A stretch of DNA of 64,000 bases from Larimichthys crocea (taxonomy: Eukaryota; Chordata; Actinopteri; Sciaenidae): contig NC_040015.1 of NCBI RefSeq assembly GCF_000972845.2, positions 5,137,255 through 5,201,254 on the forward strand. The letters run 5' to 3'. The position numbers and the translations under genes are program-made. The notes below the pieces were generated by a model, which saw nothing but the letters and a program-made list of their open reading frames with translations, was not told the DNA's origin and searched no databases. This document shows, piece after piece, positions 32,923 to 47,270 of this stretch (positions are counted from its first letter, which is position 1; the number at the start of each line of letters is the position of its first letter).

Positions 32923-34691
32923 GTAAGTGGAAGATATGGAGGGGAAAAAACCACGGGATAATGCTGAGTACTTTTAATAGAACTGTCAATATCAGGAGAT
33001 TTGTCAGGTGTCAGTAGAATGTTCTGCTGCTGTTCTGTGGGATGGAATGGTGCTTTAAGATTGTGGAGAGTAGTGAGGATTATTTACATTTTATTATAAT
33101 CAAATGATTATTTTATTAATATTAAAAATCACCAAAATAAACAGACCATAGGGAACTCCCATTGAGCCAGATCACACCTGCTCTGTCTGCACATTCATTA
33201 TGGAGAATTTGTTAATACACAAATTGTACAAAGCCATGAGCTCAGTTTGAAATGTCACTTTCCTGACACCATCTTTTTATTGTTCTCAGCATTATTTCAA
33301 TAACTGCCATGATAAAAAGCAACTGTTCAAGTGTGCACTGCATTAATGAGGTGTGGTCAGCCATGGATCTCCTTGGCTTTATTGCAGAACGGTGATACCT
33401 TAATAAGCATGTGACAGTTTGTGTGTTGACACTTGACAAGATTATTTACGCATTATTGATTTATTTGTCACAAATAGAAGAAGTGGAATTCATAAACATT
33501 TTATTAAGTTAAAATGAGACAAATTAAAACGGTATGGAGTGTGTTTAAATGCTAACTGGACTGTAGTTCTGTCCCTGCAAAGCACTCTGCCAAACATTGA
33601 CATACTGAAGGTGATAAAGCTGCCTGCAAGATGCTGAGCTGCTCATCAGTTTGGTCTTCAGAGGGACACTTGGACTGTCCTTTACCGAAGGAGGACGACA
33701 TTTATCATTTGATCAAATGCCTAAAACAACCTCACCAGACAAAGACCTCTAGTGGCTGTGTGAATTATGACTGCTGTTTGTCTGGAGCAAAGGCAGAAGT
33801 GGCATGACACTGACATCGAGCTTCAAAAGCTTGCAGGGTGGAAGGATGGATGGGTCGACAATGGAGAGCACCAATCTTGCTCCTGCCATTAGTCAGCCTT
33901 GTTCAGTGACTACTTTCAGCCAAGACAAAGAGTCATGTGCAAGCTAATCACAACAGCTCTGTCAGAGTGTAATAACAGGCTGAACGTAACAAATCAATAC
34001 CTGCCTCAAACTATCATCACGTTAAACACAAACTTCACTCCACAGTATGTGGAAGATGAAAAGGCTGAAGATCACAAGCAGGCTCCAGCGGAGCATGCAG
34101 CAGTGACTCACCCACTTCTGGCTGAACGAAAACATGGAACTCCAAGTCATCCTCACTTATTTAGACATTAAGTTTAAACGTACACAAAATGTGCTGCATT
34201 CCAACCTATCAAGAACGGGGCAGGAAGGGCGACACATTCACATCTTCTACTCTACTCACTGGTAGAAAAAAACGGATATGTGTTGTGTCCTCAGAGGTGA
34301 TTTAACACAGCATGTGGTCTTAACAGCTCAATTATCACAGCACGGCATTCTATTCAACCAAGGACACAAATACCATTTTAGCGACACGTCTGCAGGCAGG
34401 TTGACTGTTTTGCTTGAACACAGGGTTGATGTCAATTACTATAATACATTAGCATTTTCTCTTCTGTGATATGATGATTGAGCTTTCAGCTGTCAGCATT
34501 TCATTTGTGGTCTCATCTGTGGATGTTTGGGATGCAAATATCATGAGAAAGGAAAAAGACTTTTACAGGTTTGATATAAATGATCTATTTGCACTTCGCT
34601 CTCAGCTGTGACAGCAGACAGTGTTCTCCAGTGTTGCCTTTTATCTCTTCAACACCAAACCCCTCTGACAGTGAATGTCATCCTTCTCTAG
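32923..34691 (+). other. gabrr2 intron 1
   Basis: GT at 32923-32924 and ctctag ending at 34691. About 1.8 kb of unique-looking sequence. No repeat or internal gene recognised. Confidence 0.85.
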
Positions 34692-34798
34692 CTCCTTGGC
34701 AAAGAAGCCTCCAGATGTGACCAAGTCTCGTAAAGTGAAGACGGAGCACCTGCTCAAAGTAGATGATCATGACTTCACCATGAGGCCAGCATTTGGAG
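34692..34798 (+). CDS. gabrr2: GABA-A receptor rho-2 subunit, exon 2
   Basis: A 107-base exon between ctctag and GGAG|GTAGGT. In frame with exon 1 it encodes residues 41-76, including KKPPDVTKSRKVK, EHLLKVDDHDFTMRP and AFG. The LLKVDDHDFTMRPAFGG passage is the conserved rho-family segment just before the ligand-binding domain. The exon leaves phase 1, completed by exon 3. Confidence 0.93.
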
Positions 34799-37700
34799 GT
34801 AGGTGTGGAGTGCTCCTCTCACATTTTTATGCTTTATTTTAATTTTTTTTAAATAAACACATAAAGCCATTAATTTATGACACACAAGGACACAAACTCA
34901 AAGTCCAGCTATACAGAGAGTTTTTGACTGTATCTCATCTTCTCAGTTGCCTTGTTGCCATTTACTGATGAAGCCCATGAGATGTGGTCGAAAGCTCCAG
35001 AAAAGTGGATGTTTGAAAACAAAATTCATACAGCAAGCTTCTTCTTGCTGATGTGTGAAGTTCAGTTATCAAGATTTGATCGTTTCAAAAGCAAAATTAT
35101 TCAAATGTTCCCTAATAATTGTACGTCTGTCAGCCACTAGCAGAGACACTGGGAAGTGGAAATGGTATTTCCAAATCTGTAACAGTAACCTTCAGTTTTA
35201 AACTGAATATGAGATCTAAGCTACCAAATATGCAACTTAGATATCTTGGATGTCTTTGAAACCCTGGTGACACAGAGTGTATATTATACTTTAATTACAT
35301 TTTTCTGTATTACTTTAATATAAATCTGATTCTCTCATTATCCATGTGATAGAACACTGACGAGATCACAGCAAATTAAAAAAGAGATTTTATTTGATTT
35401 AATTCACACAGTAAATTATGTAAAATGCAAGTGTTGCATAGCAGCAAACAAACCCAACAAAACCTTTGGCATGTAAGACCTGCACGTGTGTTCAGAGTCT
35501 TAGAAGAAAGAAAGGTATGTCACATTTTAATCTACTACATAGTTTATATATCATTCTTTGTTACAATATAAAATGTGTCTCATACCTCACACTTCACATT
35601 TTGGTCCATCTTTAAAGAAACTCGTTTAAGGGATCCTTGTTGAAATTATTTATGCTGTGTGTATTTTATGAGCCAATATGTTCAGTATATTTTAGTGGCT
35701 CTCAAATATTAATAAATAAATTGCCTGAATCTGGTATCTTTAAGAGACTCCATCAGCTTTAATAATGTTAAGTTTGGGGACTCACACAACCACAGATTTG
35801 CAGGCTGACAATAGGACAATGATTGCTGTACAGCATTTACATTCCAACACATTTCCACGTAGATGCACACCCACCCAATACATCCATGGCACCCATGAAC
35901 TCTGGAAACTTTACAACTGGTGGCAGGTGTAATAACCCAACAAATGATTACAGGCTGGCTAATTATATCAAGGCTTTCAATATTCCATCTGTGACTTTGT
36001 CTATTTAGTGAAGTGTAAAGTGCCTTGTCTGACGGGAGGTAAAAATAGTGGACAGCATCAGGTAACTTCATTTGCATCGTGCTAGTCAAGATTATCTCAC
36101 ATAAGTAAACTGTTATGCACAAAAACAAGTCAATCCAGGTTAAGTCCAATTAACTATGGCTGTCAAGCAATTAAAATGTTTTTTTGTTTTCTGTGAAAAG
36201 CATCCAAACACATTCAAACATGTTTCAAATCAAACTGAATTTAGTAGCTGAATAAATCAATGAATAACAGACATTTAAACATGAAAGTTCCATATGTTTT
36301 GTATGAAAAACTAAAACAAGTTTTCAGTGTTCATATTCAATATGAGCCACTCAGGACAAACCTCTAAGCTCAACCTGACAGCACAGTGACAGTCTCTGTG
36401 ACATCAGGACTATATGCCTATATACCTATATACTGTATGTGTCAAAATAAAGTTCAGTTAGCTCAGAGGACGCTCTCTGTAAGACCTCTGCCTGTCCTCT
36501 AACACTGACATTGACCTGTAGTCCATTTAGTGAGGCAGTTCGTTAATCAGTTGGTAGACTTCATCAGTCTGCGTCTGAACGCCTGGTCCAGGTCCAGGCT
36601 GGCAGCTAACGCTAGCTTCTCATCTGCCTCCATCATAACAAAGCAGGTGTGGGCGGAGCGTTTCCCCGACTCAAAGGTGACACCAGCAGGTACCGCACAG
36701 CTTCTTTTTCTTTAATTTAATGGTGGACGGCAACGAGCGTTTAAGGAGCATTACTGCCACCTACTGTGCTGGAGAGTGGGCTGAAGTTTCCTAATTCCAC
36801 TAGTTGACACATCTAATTACATTAGTATTTTTTTATTGCGTTATTTTTTCTATAATTAATTGATCAAAATTAACTTCAACGCTGAACTCACGAGAGACAG
36901 ATTAAAGAAAGAAAGGTCACAATCTGTGCCACAGAGGCCAAGATGTCCTGACTTTTAGTCACTGAAGCAAAGCTCCAAACAAGCTAGATCCTACATTTCC
37001 TGTAATGCATCTTAATTGCATCTACCAATAGGTACTCCCTGTCCATTTATTTTAAATGCTGTTTGCTTGTTTCTATTGGTAGCCCACACTGATCACTTGT
37101 TGTGCTCTCAGACTTGACAGACTTTTATACTGAACGTGTGTATAAAATTGGTCCACATGAATCCTGCTCCATGTGACTGCAATTAATAGACGTGCTTTTT
37201 GTTGTGCTGAATTACAAGAAAAGCTAAATCTCAAGCTTTTTTTTTCAGGATATTGTCACTAATCTCCCATTCTGGGTTTTAAAGATGAATTTCTCAGTGC
37301 TGCAGGTGATCAGGCATTAAGAAGTTATTCCCCAAGTTATAAAGCTTTTAAAACATCCCATGGTGTCGTTCTGCGTGCAATCTTAAGGGCTGCACTTCAA
37401 AAGATGTTTCATGCACTTGTGTTGTAGCTGCAAGTCTTCACGTCTTTTCAAGCCATGGGTTAAATCTGAAGATAGTGGTGTTATATCACTGAAATACTTC
37501 AGATAGTAACTCAGGTCTTTTTGATAGCCTTGTATCTGTTTTGTATCTCTTTTTGAAATGAAACCATACATGTAGGATCTGCTCAAAATTCAGCCAAGCT
37601 TTCATAGCAATATTTGGAACATAGACCCACGGCTCTGCTTGGAAACGGGGTGAGAAAAGAATACATCTTTAGACTCTTTTTCCACCGAAGTTGTACCTTG

Positions 37701-39929
37701 TTAGAAGCAGAAGATGAAACTGCTGTTGTGAGGTCGCTTCTCCCGTTAGAGCGAGAGAGAAAAGGCAGAGCATGTAGCATGAGGTCACAGTGAAAACGGG
37801 ACTAAAAATAGCCCGAGTGGTGGCACTGAGTCCCAGCAGAGGCTGCATTAGTATAAAGAGGCTCATACTCCATCCTGTTTGGCTACAAAGGGTTGCCCCC
37901 TCAGGATGTGTTTAAACCCTCAGCTTTTTTCATATTGAATAATACTTTACTAGAGGGTTACATCACAATGGAAGAGACTAAAAGTGTTTTCCAAACAGCC
38001 AAATTCATAACGGAGAAATTGATTTAGAGCAACCTGTTGTCATCCATATAGCTGCATTTAATACAGAGAAATATACTCACCAAACTCTTGACTGAAATTA
38101 GAAATGCATCGATTGCAATTTTCTCGGCCAATTCCAATTTTTTGTTTCCCATTTTTTCTTTCTAAGAGCTATAACTGACCGCATACACATGGATTATCGG
38201 ACAGAGACACCACACACACGCGCGTTGTGTAAATTAACAGTCTTGAAAATAAAGGACGCAACAGCTCTCGTTCACACTTCATGTTCTCATTAAAAAAACA
38301 CATTCACCTGTCAAACTTCTGATTTTGGCCCGATCATTTTGTCAAAGTGTGAAGTAATCAGTATGATTGCTGTAAACACTGCGTGACACTGGTGCATAAT
38401 GCTGCATGATGGATGAACTGGAACTTCAGAGGACAACGACAATGGAAAAATTAAGAGGGAAAGAGTGTTCAGGGACCAGAAGACTTCTGGGCCATCATGA
38501 TAACTAGCTAATATGCTGATTTATATTCCTTAGAGCCGTGCTCTTGGATCTATGTGCTAATCTGGGTCTGAAGTGCTGCTCATTATTGAAAGGGAGTTCC
38601 AACTGGCTCCAGATCAAACCCCAACGCACTACCAAGTTCTTAAAGGACAAAAGCGAAGCAATGTTGGCTGCATATAAAATAGGGAAAAATCGAAGTGCCA
38701 TATACACCATCTACGATGGTGCTAATAGGAGGTGCAGAGGACATGTTATAAAATACAACTTCCAGCATATTTCTGACCAACCCATGAAGCCAACTCTCGC
38801 CTCTTCACTTCCTCTGTAGATGTTCACACAGTCCTGAACAAGGTCCACTAGAAGGCCAGAGGTCCAACAATGACTAACATAATGGATAAGTTTCAGGGTC
38901 TACAGCCTACTGTGGGTTACTGTAAATGATACCAAAATCAGCTTTTTATTCTCTGTCAAAGCTGTTAAAAACTCTTTGTTGAGTATATTTTGTGTAAGTG
39001 TATATTGTTAATACAGTTCCTGTTTTCAATATTGTCTTTTTTTACACTTAAATATAGTTACTGATCATACATCATATATCCAGACATATTTATGTCTATA
39101 CATTCATGCACCCAGCTTAAAAAAAAGTGAAAAAGAAAATAAAAGAGGTTATACTGTAGTATCACATTAAAGCAGTAGGCATACTGCTTCTACTAAAGAT
39201 TTTCATTATTAGTAGTATTACAGTTTCAGTTTTATTTCACTCAAATCTCTCAAAGCATAATTGTCTAATATTATCTAATAATAATATCATTTATATTTGT
39301 GGAATATATAGTCAGTTACCTTTACTTTAAATCATTTGTGTAGGGTGTATATAGTCAAGGTTAGTTGTTCTCTTTGTGTATAAGAAGTACTTTAAGGACT
39401 CACTCTATAATAATATACTGTACACCCAAAGTGTTATCAAATAATCATACCATCAAAATCTATAACTCTTGCATCCCTGCTTCCAATACAGAATTTCATG
39501 GACCGTATGTGAGCCAAATAACTAATTTAAATTAAAGCAAGTTTAAATAGAGCTAAGTGGCTGAACTACAAAGTTCTGCTTTTGCAGGAATTACATTTAG
39601 TGCATAAGATCTAGAAAAGACTAATGACTAATTACTGTGCTGCTAAAACAAGAAAATGCTCCAACTGATGAACATTGTATCACGCAGAACTGTCTGGCTG
39701 CTCAACACAGAGAGCAAATCCTGCAGAAGCCATAAGCACAAAGTTCACAAATTTATTCCACAAAATAGGCCAAGGTCAGAACCAAATCAAACAGACAAGG
39801 CAGGCTTAACCAGCAGGGATCAGACAGAGAACCAGAGCCAAGGAAGTCAAGCTGACATTCAGATGGGTAGGTACAGGAATCAGGCAGTAAATGCTGGAAA
39901 GGTTGGCGTCATGCATGCTGTGCCCCAGC

Positions 39930-40236
39930 ACTCAAAGCACAGGTCCATAAAGACATGTTTTGGTGAGTTCGGTGTGGAAGAACTTGACTGGCCCGCACAG
40001 AGCCCTGACCTCAACCCCATTGAGCACCTTTGGGATGAACTGGAACGGACATTGCAAGCCAGGCTTTTCAGGCCTTTAGTCCAACATCAGTGACCTCATA
40101 AATGCTCTACAGAATGAATGGGCACGAATTTCCATAGAAACACAACATATTGTGAAAAGCATTTCAAGGAAAGTAGATAGCTGCAAAAGGGGGAGCAGCT
40201 CCATATTAAAGTATATGTATTTGAACTTTTGTCCAC
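39930..40236 (+). mobile_element. Tc1/mariner transposase C-terminal fragment
   Basis: FGEFGVEELDWPAQSPDLNP and IEHLWDELERTLQARLFRP end the first frame at 40093. After a frame change, SDLINALQNEWARISIETQH continues. The SPDLNPIEHLW motif carries the last catalytic acidic residue of the Tc1 family. The N-terminal half and left inverted repeat are absent. The preceding 39690-39900 (ttcacaaatttattccaca and further) looks like another dispersed repeat. Confidence 0.85.
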
Positions 40237-40254
40237 ATTTTTTTTTTTTTGTGC

Positions 40255-42423
40255 ACATGCTGAAAGGCTGCACGCTGCCTGTTGAGATGCTCCAGCTTTT
40301 GAGGTTGCTTTTTAACTTTTTAATCTTTAAATTTTTCTCTTTGGTTAATTTTTCTTATCTTCACTGTAACTCTATGGAGTTCTACCCTCTCTCGTTTTTT
40401 AAATGCTGCTTCCACCTGGACATGCTGCCTTTGTTTACTCCCTGGAACAGCTGATCGCGCTAATGCTGACTGGCATAGAAGCAAGAGCAGCCGATATACC
40501 AGCTGAACTCTGAAGAAAAACACACTGAGGATGCAGAGGAGGGTCGAGACGGGACAGGCTTATAGAGAGGAGAAGATTTAAGCCGTGTCTCCCTCTGTTG
40601 TTATATGGAAATGTATAGTCTCTTAGCAACAAATGGACGAGCCGCACAGAGTATGAATGCAGTCTGATGTGCTTCACTGAGACATGGCTGCACAGGGACA
40701 TTACGGACCGGAACGTCTCCGTTGATGGCTTCACACTGTACCGAGAGTGGTAAGCGGAAAGACGGGGGGCTTGCCGTCCTAGTTAACAGCAGATGGTGTA
40801 ATCCCGGTCACATCACAATCAAAGAACAGCTCTGTAGCCCGGATGTTGAACTGCTAGCTGTTGGGCTCCGTCCCGCATGTCATCATCATTGTCCCTCTGC
40901 AAACCCAACATCTGCCTGCAGCACCATTCATACCATCATCTCCAAACTGCAGACCCAACACCCCAGTTCCCTCATCATCATGTCGGGAGACTTTAACCAC
41001 ATTACCTTGGAGACTCCACCCTGGCAAGACTACAAGCCCCGACGGTGTTTTTCCAAGGGTGCTTAAAGCCTGTGCCCCTCAGCTGTGTGGAGTACTGTGT
41101 CAAGTCTTCAGCCTGAGCATTCACCTCCAGAGGGTCCCAGTGTTGTGGAAGACATCCTGCCTCGTTCCTGTGCCAAAGACGCCACGTCCCAGTGGCCCTC
41201 AGTACTACAGACCGGTGGCCTTGACATCCCACATAATGAAGACCCTAGAGAGGCTTGTCCTGGAGCAGCTAAAACCTATGGTCAGGCCCTTCAATGATCC
41301 ACTGCAGTTCACCTACCAGCTCCGACTGGGAGTTGAGAATGGCATCATCTATCTGCTGAACGGAGTCTACACTCATCTGGACAAGCCGGCGAGCACTGTG
41401 AGAATCATGTTCTTTGACTTCTCCAGTGCTTTAAACACCATCCGTCCGACTTTACTGGGTGAGAAGATGACTGCAATGCAGGTGGAGGCACCCATTGTGT
41501 CCTGGATTGTTGACTACCTGATGGCCAAACCACAGTACGTACGCCTACAGAACTGTGTCCCCGATAGGGTGGTCAGTAACACTGGGACCCCACAGGGGAC
41601 TGTTCTCTCTCCCTTCCTCTTCATCCTTTTCACCTCAGATTTCAACTATTGCACTGAAGCCTGCCACCTTCAGAAGTTCTCTGATGATTCAGCAATAGTT
41701 GGTTGTATTGAAAAGGGTGATGATGGTGAATACAGGACTGTTGTGGGCAACTTTGTCACTTGGACTGAGCTGAACAATCTGCAGCTCAATGTGACAAAGA
41801 CGAAGTAACTAATAGTGGATCTGAGGAGGGCGAAAACACCAGTGACCCTTGTTTTCATCCAGGGGGTCCCTGTGGATATTGTTGAGGAGTATAAGTACCT
41901 GGGGTGTACTTGAATAAAAAATTGGACTGGACTAGAAACACAGAGGCTGTCTACAAAAAGGGTCAAAGCCGACTCTTTTTCCTAAGGAGGCTGAGGTCCT
42001 ATAACATCTGCAGGACAATGCTGAGGATGTTTTACGAGTCTGTTGTGGCCAGTGCGATCTTCTTTGCTGTCACATGCTGAGGCAGTGGGCTGAAGATCGC
42101 AGACACCAACAGACTTAACAAACTGGTCAGGAGAGCTGGTGATGTCGTGGGGGAGGAGCTGGACACTCTGACCACTGTGGCAGAGAGGAGGATGCTGTCC
42201 AGGCTTCAGTCCATATTGGACAATGTCTCACACCCTCTCTACGACACGCTGGCTCTGCAGAGGAGCTCGTTCAGCAGCAGACTCCTCTCTCTGAAATGTA
42301 CCACAGAGAGACACACGAAATCATTCCTGCCTGTGGTCATTAAACTCTATAATAACTCCCTCAGTTGACACAAAAACGGACAATTACTTTTGCATTTGTT
42401 GCACTAATGTAAATTTGTTCTTG

Positions 42424-42483
<60 letters not shown>

Positions 42484-42580
42484 ATTCTATATATATATAT
42501 ATTGTTTGTAATTGATGATTACTTGTTTAACATAACCTGGAGTATTGTAACAAAAATAATTTTCTGATTCTGATTGTGAT
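40255..42580 (+). mobile_element. Rex1/CR1-like LINE, internally deleted
   Basis: 5' UTR from about 40255, then endonuclease start (CFTETWLHRDI near 40672, VDGFTLYREW, LVNSRWCNPG near 40780). GDFNHITLETPP near 40986 runs directly into the RT N-terminus (SPDGVFPRVLKACAPQLCGV, about 41040), so the back of the endonuclease and the linker are deleted. RT is otherwise recognisable: FFDFSSALNTI (motif A, about 41410), TGTPQGTVLSPFLF (motif B, about 41581) and FSDDSAIVG (motif C variant, about 41680). The frame stops at 41808. The C-terminus continues in other frames (EEYKYLGV, YKKGQSRLFFLRRLRSYN, HTKSFLPVVIKLYNNS) to 42368, with a Trp-to-stop change near 42078. The 3' tail is ttctgattctgattgtgat. 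Confidence 0.85.
42427..42500. repeat. (TA)n microsatellite in LINE 3' UTR
   Basis: TA array interrupted by tctattcta, lying between the LINE stop and its tail. Confidence 0.95.
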
Positions 42581-43515
42581 AGTGCAGTATAATTACTGTA
42601 TATATACAGATTATGGGGGTGTGTTTACGGCCTGTTTGATGGCATGTCTATCTCATGTCAGCATGAAATGTTCTTGGCAATCTGCCTAATAGATTGCTTC
42701 ATTTCCTGCAGCTAAGTGTAAAGTGTGAAGCATGACAATCCCTGAACAATCCCTGCTGGGTCCAGGTGCCAGATGAAAGTGGTACACATTAAACAGGGGA
42801 CAAGTATTCTGTACGTTAGCATTAGCAAGCTCCCAAGAGTTTAATAAGGCTACATTTACTACCATGAAGGTTTGACCGACAAAGACCTTAATGGCTGAAA
42901 CAAATGCCTCATTAAACTCCAGAGAGCTCACTATTGTTAGTGACTGAACCACTTTTCTTTGACTTTAAGTAGAAAATGTGGTCTAATGGGGACGCTATAA
43001 CTGTGTGGCCAGAGGTCATCAAGACATGTTCATCTGGACTAAAGTGTTAGACGATGGATGATGAATATCAGATACACAGAGGAACATAAGAATGACCCAT
43101 ATTAGCCTGTTTCATTTAACTACAGCCTAAAATCTAAGAGAATCTCCAGTGATTTGGTGTTTTAGAGATTCAGAATCAGAAATAACTATCCCACAAATAG
43201 AAGATTAGAAAATGATAGAAAATGATACCCTTTATTGTTATCAAAAAGTAATAAATGCTTGGATGATGTGGCGGTGTATTTGGTCTAACTTAAGCAGTTA
43301 TGGGCTACTCCTATTTCTGCAGCAAAAATAAAACTTTTTTTGCCACCAGTGGGGCAGACTAGCCAAAGAGGAATGGGCTGTTGTTTGTGTAACTTTGCCT
43401 TTTCCTTGTGCACATCCTTGGGCTGGAACAAACTCCCGTTGCACCCCGTGGTGTGTCCCAATGGAATGAGTCTTGCACCGAAAGTATTCCTTTGCTTTAC
43501 TGACATATACAGTGT

Positions 43516-43605
43516 CAATCAATCAACCAACCAACCAACCAATCAATCAAACTTTATTTGTACTTGTCATACAAACAGAATGCAACAAAGTACTTGCTTA
43601 ACAAA
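43516..43605 (-). repeat. LINE-type 3' tail, minus strand
   Basis: caatcaatcaaccaaccaac, then aatcaaactttatttgta and aacaaagta. Reversed, this reads as an L2-like stem followed by a TTGG/TTGA simple tail. A related tail is at 57786-57860. Confidence 0.6.
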
Positions 43606-46600
43606 GCACTCAACATTTTCTGCTCTAAAACATTGTACAGGTCGAGTTCTCATTTCCCATAATGCAACCAGCGCCATCTTATTATTAGGCTCTAAGATTT
43701 GTAACCCAACAGGTGTCTAAAAAAATGATCTCTCAATCAGTAGTACAGATACTGAACGCACTGAAGACTGTTATGTATGCAAACACATTGAAATAGTCAG
43801 CTGCTGCATCTCTTTGAGTGGACACAGTGGGGGAGGTGAGTGTGGCTAACGTGTGGGGTGTATTATTGCTCCTAATCCTCGGAAAGATAACACATTAAGC
43901 TTGTTGTTAATCCACGATGAGGGGAAAGAGAGAGAAAGCCCGTCGCTCAGGTCATTTGATGTATGGGCTCGGAGAGCGGCATGTTTGGATCTGTTAACTC
44001 TATACCAGAGCTGCTGTGTGCTTTTCAGAAAATGTGGTGGCTTAGCTGTGTTACGGATTTACCAGCGGTCACAAAGTCAGAGGTGTGGCTGTTTCATGCA
44101 GCCTATTACTTTAATATATCCTCCATCCACACTGCTACATTCAGTGAAAGGAAAATGAGAATGTATAGAACACACACACTGTAATACACTGTCTTTCATT
44201 GACCTCAAATCTGTACTAATCAGTATTTTCATCAAAACGATGGATCAGATGACTATAACCTTATTTTGAAGTGCAACATGGTTAGATTCACATAGAATAT
44301 AGATAAGAGGGTGTGGTGCCAGACACGTCACTGGTCTCTACAGCAGGGTAGTCAATTATGATGTGAGGAGGTCCGGATAGAGAAAATGTCCTCATGTTCA
44401 GGTCTGCAGTGTCATCATGTTTAAGTCGCATTATAATTTAGTCAACGACTGAAATCAAACAAAGAAAGCTATAATTCAGCGTCATGGCAACAATATTTAT
44501 TCTCAGGAGTTCAGACAAAGTAACATGTTTCACTTTTTCAGACTGTCCAATAAAAGTGTCAGTGAAGGATTGTACTGAACATATACATATACATACATAT
44601 ATATGTTATTCATGTATTATCTCTCTCGTATTTGCTTTGTACAGTATGCTTCTTTATGAATGAAGTTTACTTACTTATTATTTTATAGGGTTTCTGTCAT
44701 ACACTGTAGATACAGCCCTGTAAACCTGACACACTGGACGTTTAACAACATCTCATTTATTAGTAGAGAATAAATGACAGCTCCCATGGAGTTTCACCAG
44801 CCTGACAGTGTGTGTAACAAGCTGTAAACTCTGCTGCCGACAAATAATGTCCACTTAGTCTTCTTGGATGTGTGGGAAGTGGTGTGTGTTTAAGGCTGCT
44901 GAAAATATAATGAAGCAACAGTACTAGAAAGTTGTTCCATCTTAATCAATAGAATATAGAGTGAACCACATGACATCCTGTTCAATCAGGCATTCCAAAG
45001 CTGAATTACAAATGTCAGCGTGATTCTGAACAAGTTCTCTGATCTCTATAAAACTGAACGCAGCTTTAGCTACAGTGTAAGACTGCAGGCTAAAGGACGG
45101 TGGAGCATATTGAGGAAACACACTGGCAGCAGACTTGACCTTGAACGATACTGTCTTTAAAGACAAGGTCTAGCTGCCACAGAAAAGCTGAGTGCTTTTC
45201 TTTAGTTTTTATTTATTGAGGCAAAGTTAACAGAGCGCCGGGTCTTTTCAGCAACTCCTTGCTTCAGCCTCATTCTGGGAGCTTTGCCAGTGAGCAGTTT
45301 CTAATCTTTAAGTCAAAGGCCATGGATGCATCAGTGAAATGCACCAAAATCCATAACAAGTTTTAAATTCACTTTAGAGGCTCTTAACAGCTTGTATTAT
45401 AAATGAAGTATCATTGAATATCGTCCCCGATAAGTCTTAAAATAAAACGCGTCATGATATCCAGCAAACATCAAGCTGCTGCCGTAGTTTAATGTCAGAA
45501 CTGTGGAGATGCAATTAGAAGATTGTATCAAGCTTGCTACATCAAAGGCATCAATTGATTTGGGCTCACTGCCACTGCCACTATTTTTCAAATTAAATGC
45601 TGTCACTTTCAAATGTGAGCATAGTTAATGATTTTTGTATTGGCAAGAGAAGAGGTTCGGCTCATTAGATGTCATTGACAGCAGTGACATTTCCTTTGTT
45701 TCCTTTTTTTATAGTGAAACCTTTAAGCAGCGCTCGCTGATGGATGGTCAGCAGCACCCAGATACCATCTGGAGATGTCAGCTTAATTTGAGGTGACTGG
45801 ACTGGAGTATAGCTTTAGCCCGCTAGCTGCTCCCAAATGGAATTCAGCTGGCCTGCAGTGTTAGCCTAGCCTAACTGTGCCTGGCTGCATGGCGGCCCCC
45901 CGCTCCAGCAGTGATGAGTAGATTAAGCTGGCAGCGATTCCTCCTGCTTACAGCTTAGATTAGCACAGGCATCAATCTGTTACGCCATCAGACAGCTGTT
46001 ACCCTGCAAATGACACTTTGTCCCAACTGGAGAGCAGACACAGGAAGGAGAGGACGTCCAAAACTGGCTGTAAAAGTGCATGCAGTGCTGGTGAAGGTGA
46101 ATTCTGATATTTATCAACTCAGGTCTCACTCTTATTTTTGTCTACCATGACAGTTGGTCGTGGTTAGTGCTGGACACGTAGTCTTGACAAATTTCGAGTA
46201 CTACAACACTGGTTGATGGACACCAAACCAGAACTGGATACAGGAGTGTGCACAGACATTTAGCTTTAACCTGAACAAAGAGCAACCCAGACGATGGAGC
46301 TGAAAAGAAAGGTTTTAGTGTAATACATGACTTTCATAATGTACCTTAAGAACACCATCACAGCATCCATCTTTCTCTGTATCCCACTTTTACTGGCGTG
46401 TCCCTTTTATCGTAACTCTTACACTCAACCATTACCACACTCACATGTACCTGTCTGATGTGTCTCCTGATGCTCAGCATCCTCTCCCTCCCTCTGTCTT
46501 CAGAATAAAAAATAGCATTTTTTACAGCATTTTTTATATTTATTAGTAATTATGGTCTATATTTATTCATGCATCCACAGTAGCTTAAATCCAGAGGAGC

Positions 46601-46974
46601 AGCTCAGCCAAAGACGGTAAATCAAGTGTTGCTTTATCCTGGCCTTGTGCTTCGTTCTTGGCTGAATGTGTAAATAGCACATTAACCATATGAAGCCATA
46701 ATTAATAAATGTGTTTGTGATGTTTAGCTTGTTCCACTACAAACAAATATAATAGGTTTCACACAGATTGCACACCGCTGCTGCTGCTCTTTGTTGTTTA
46801 TATGATGTGCATTTACAAAATGTTTCAGTGCCTGAAAGTGGCAAAAATAAAATCAAATAATTCATGAATTACTTTAAACTATCTTTACACTGAACAAAGC
46901 TAAGTTAAATACACAGAGTGGAAAACATTGTTTACATTTAACTGTTGACAATTCTGTCTGTGTCGTACCAGTAT

Positions 46975-47270
46975 GAGGCACAAAATGTGAACTCAAATGC
47001 AGACAGGTGTCTTGAGTGAACAAAAGGAAACTTTAATTACTTACAGAAACAGGCAGGTAAACACAAACTAACAAAAGGCGACTGTGGAGTCGAGGTGAAG
47101 ACAAACTGAAGCCTTCAATCAAAGAAAAGTCCTATAGACTGTAGCCCAACAAAGAAAAGTCCAAACAGACTTAATACACAAGTGAAGACAGGACAACAAG
47201 AAAAGTAATCAGGCTAGAAAAGGCACTAAACAAGAAACCCTAAACCATGACAATGACAATGGCAAGGACA
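46975..47270. repeat. Probable non-autonomous DNA repeat
   Basis: It contains gaggcacaaaatgtgaactc, aaactttaattacttacaga and a series of aaaagtcc words. It is similar in style to the segment at 39700-39900 and to common fish dispersed elements. No termini defined. Confidence 0.35.

Noticed and set aside
37383..37866. Several 65-70 codon minus-strand frames
   Set aside because: They are short, overlapping and without motifs, as expected by chance in 64 kb.
43340..43720. 126-codon open frame in intron 2
   Set aside because: It runs through a CAAC/CAAT simple tail, has no recognisable domain and no suitable splice context.
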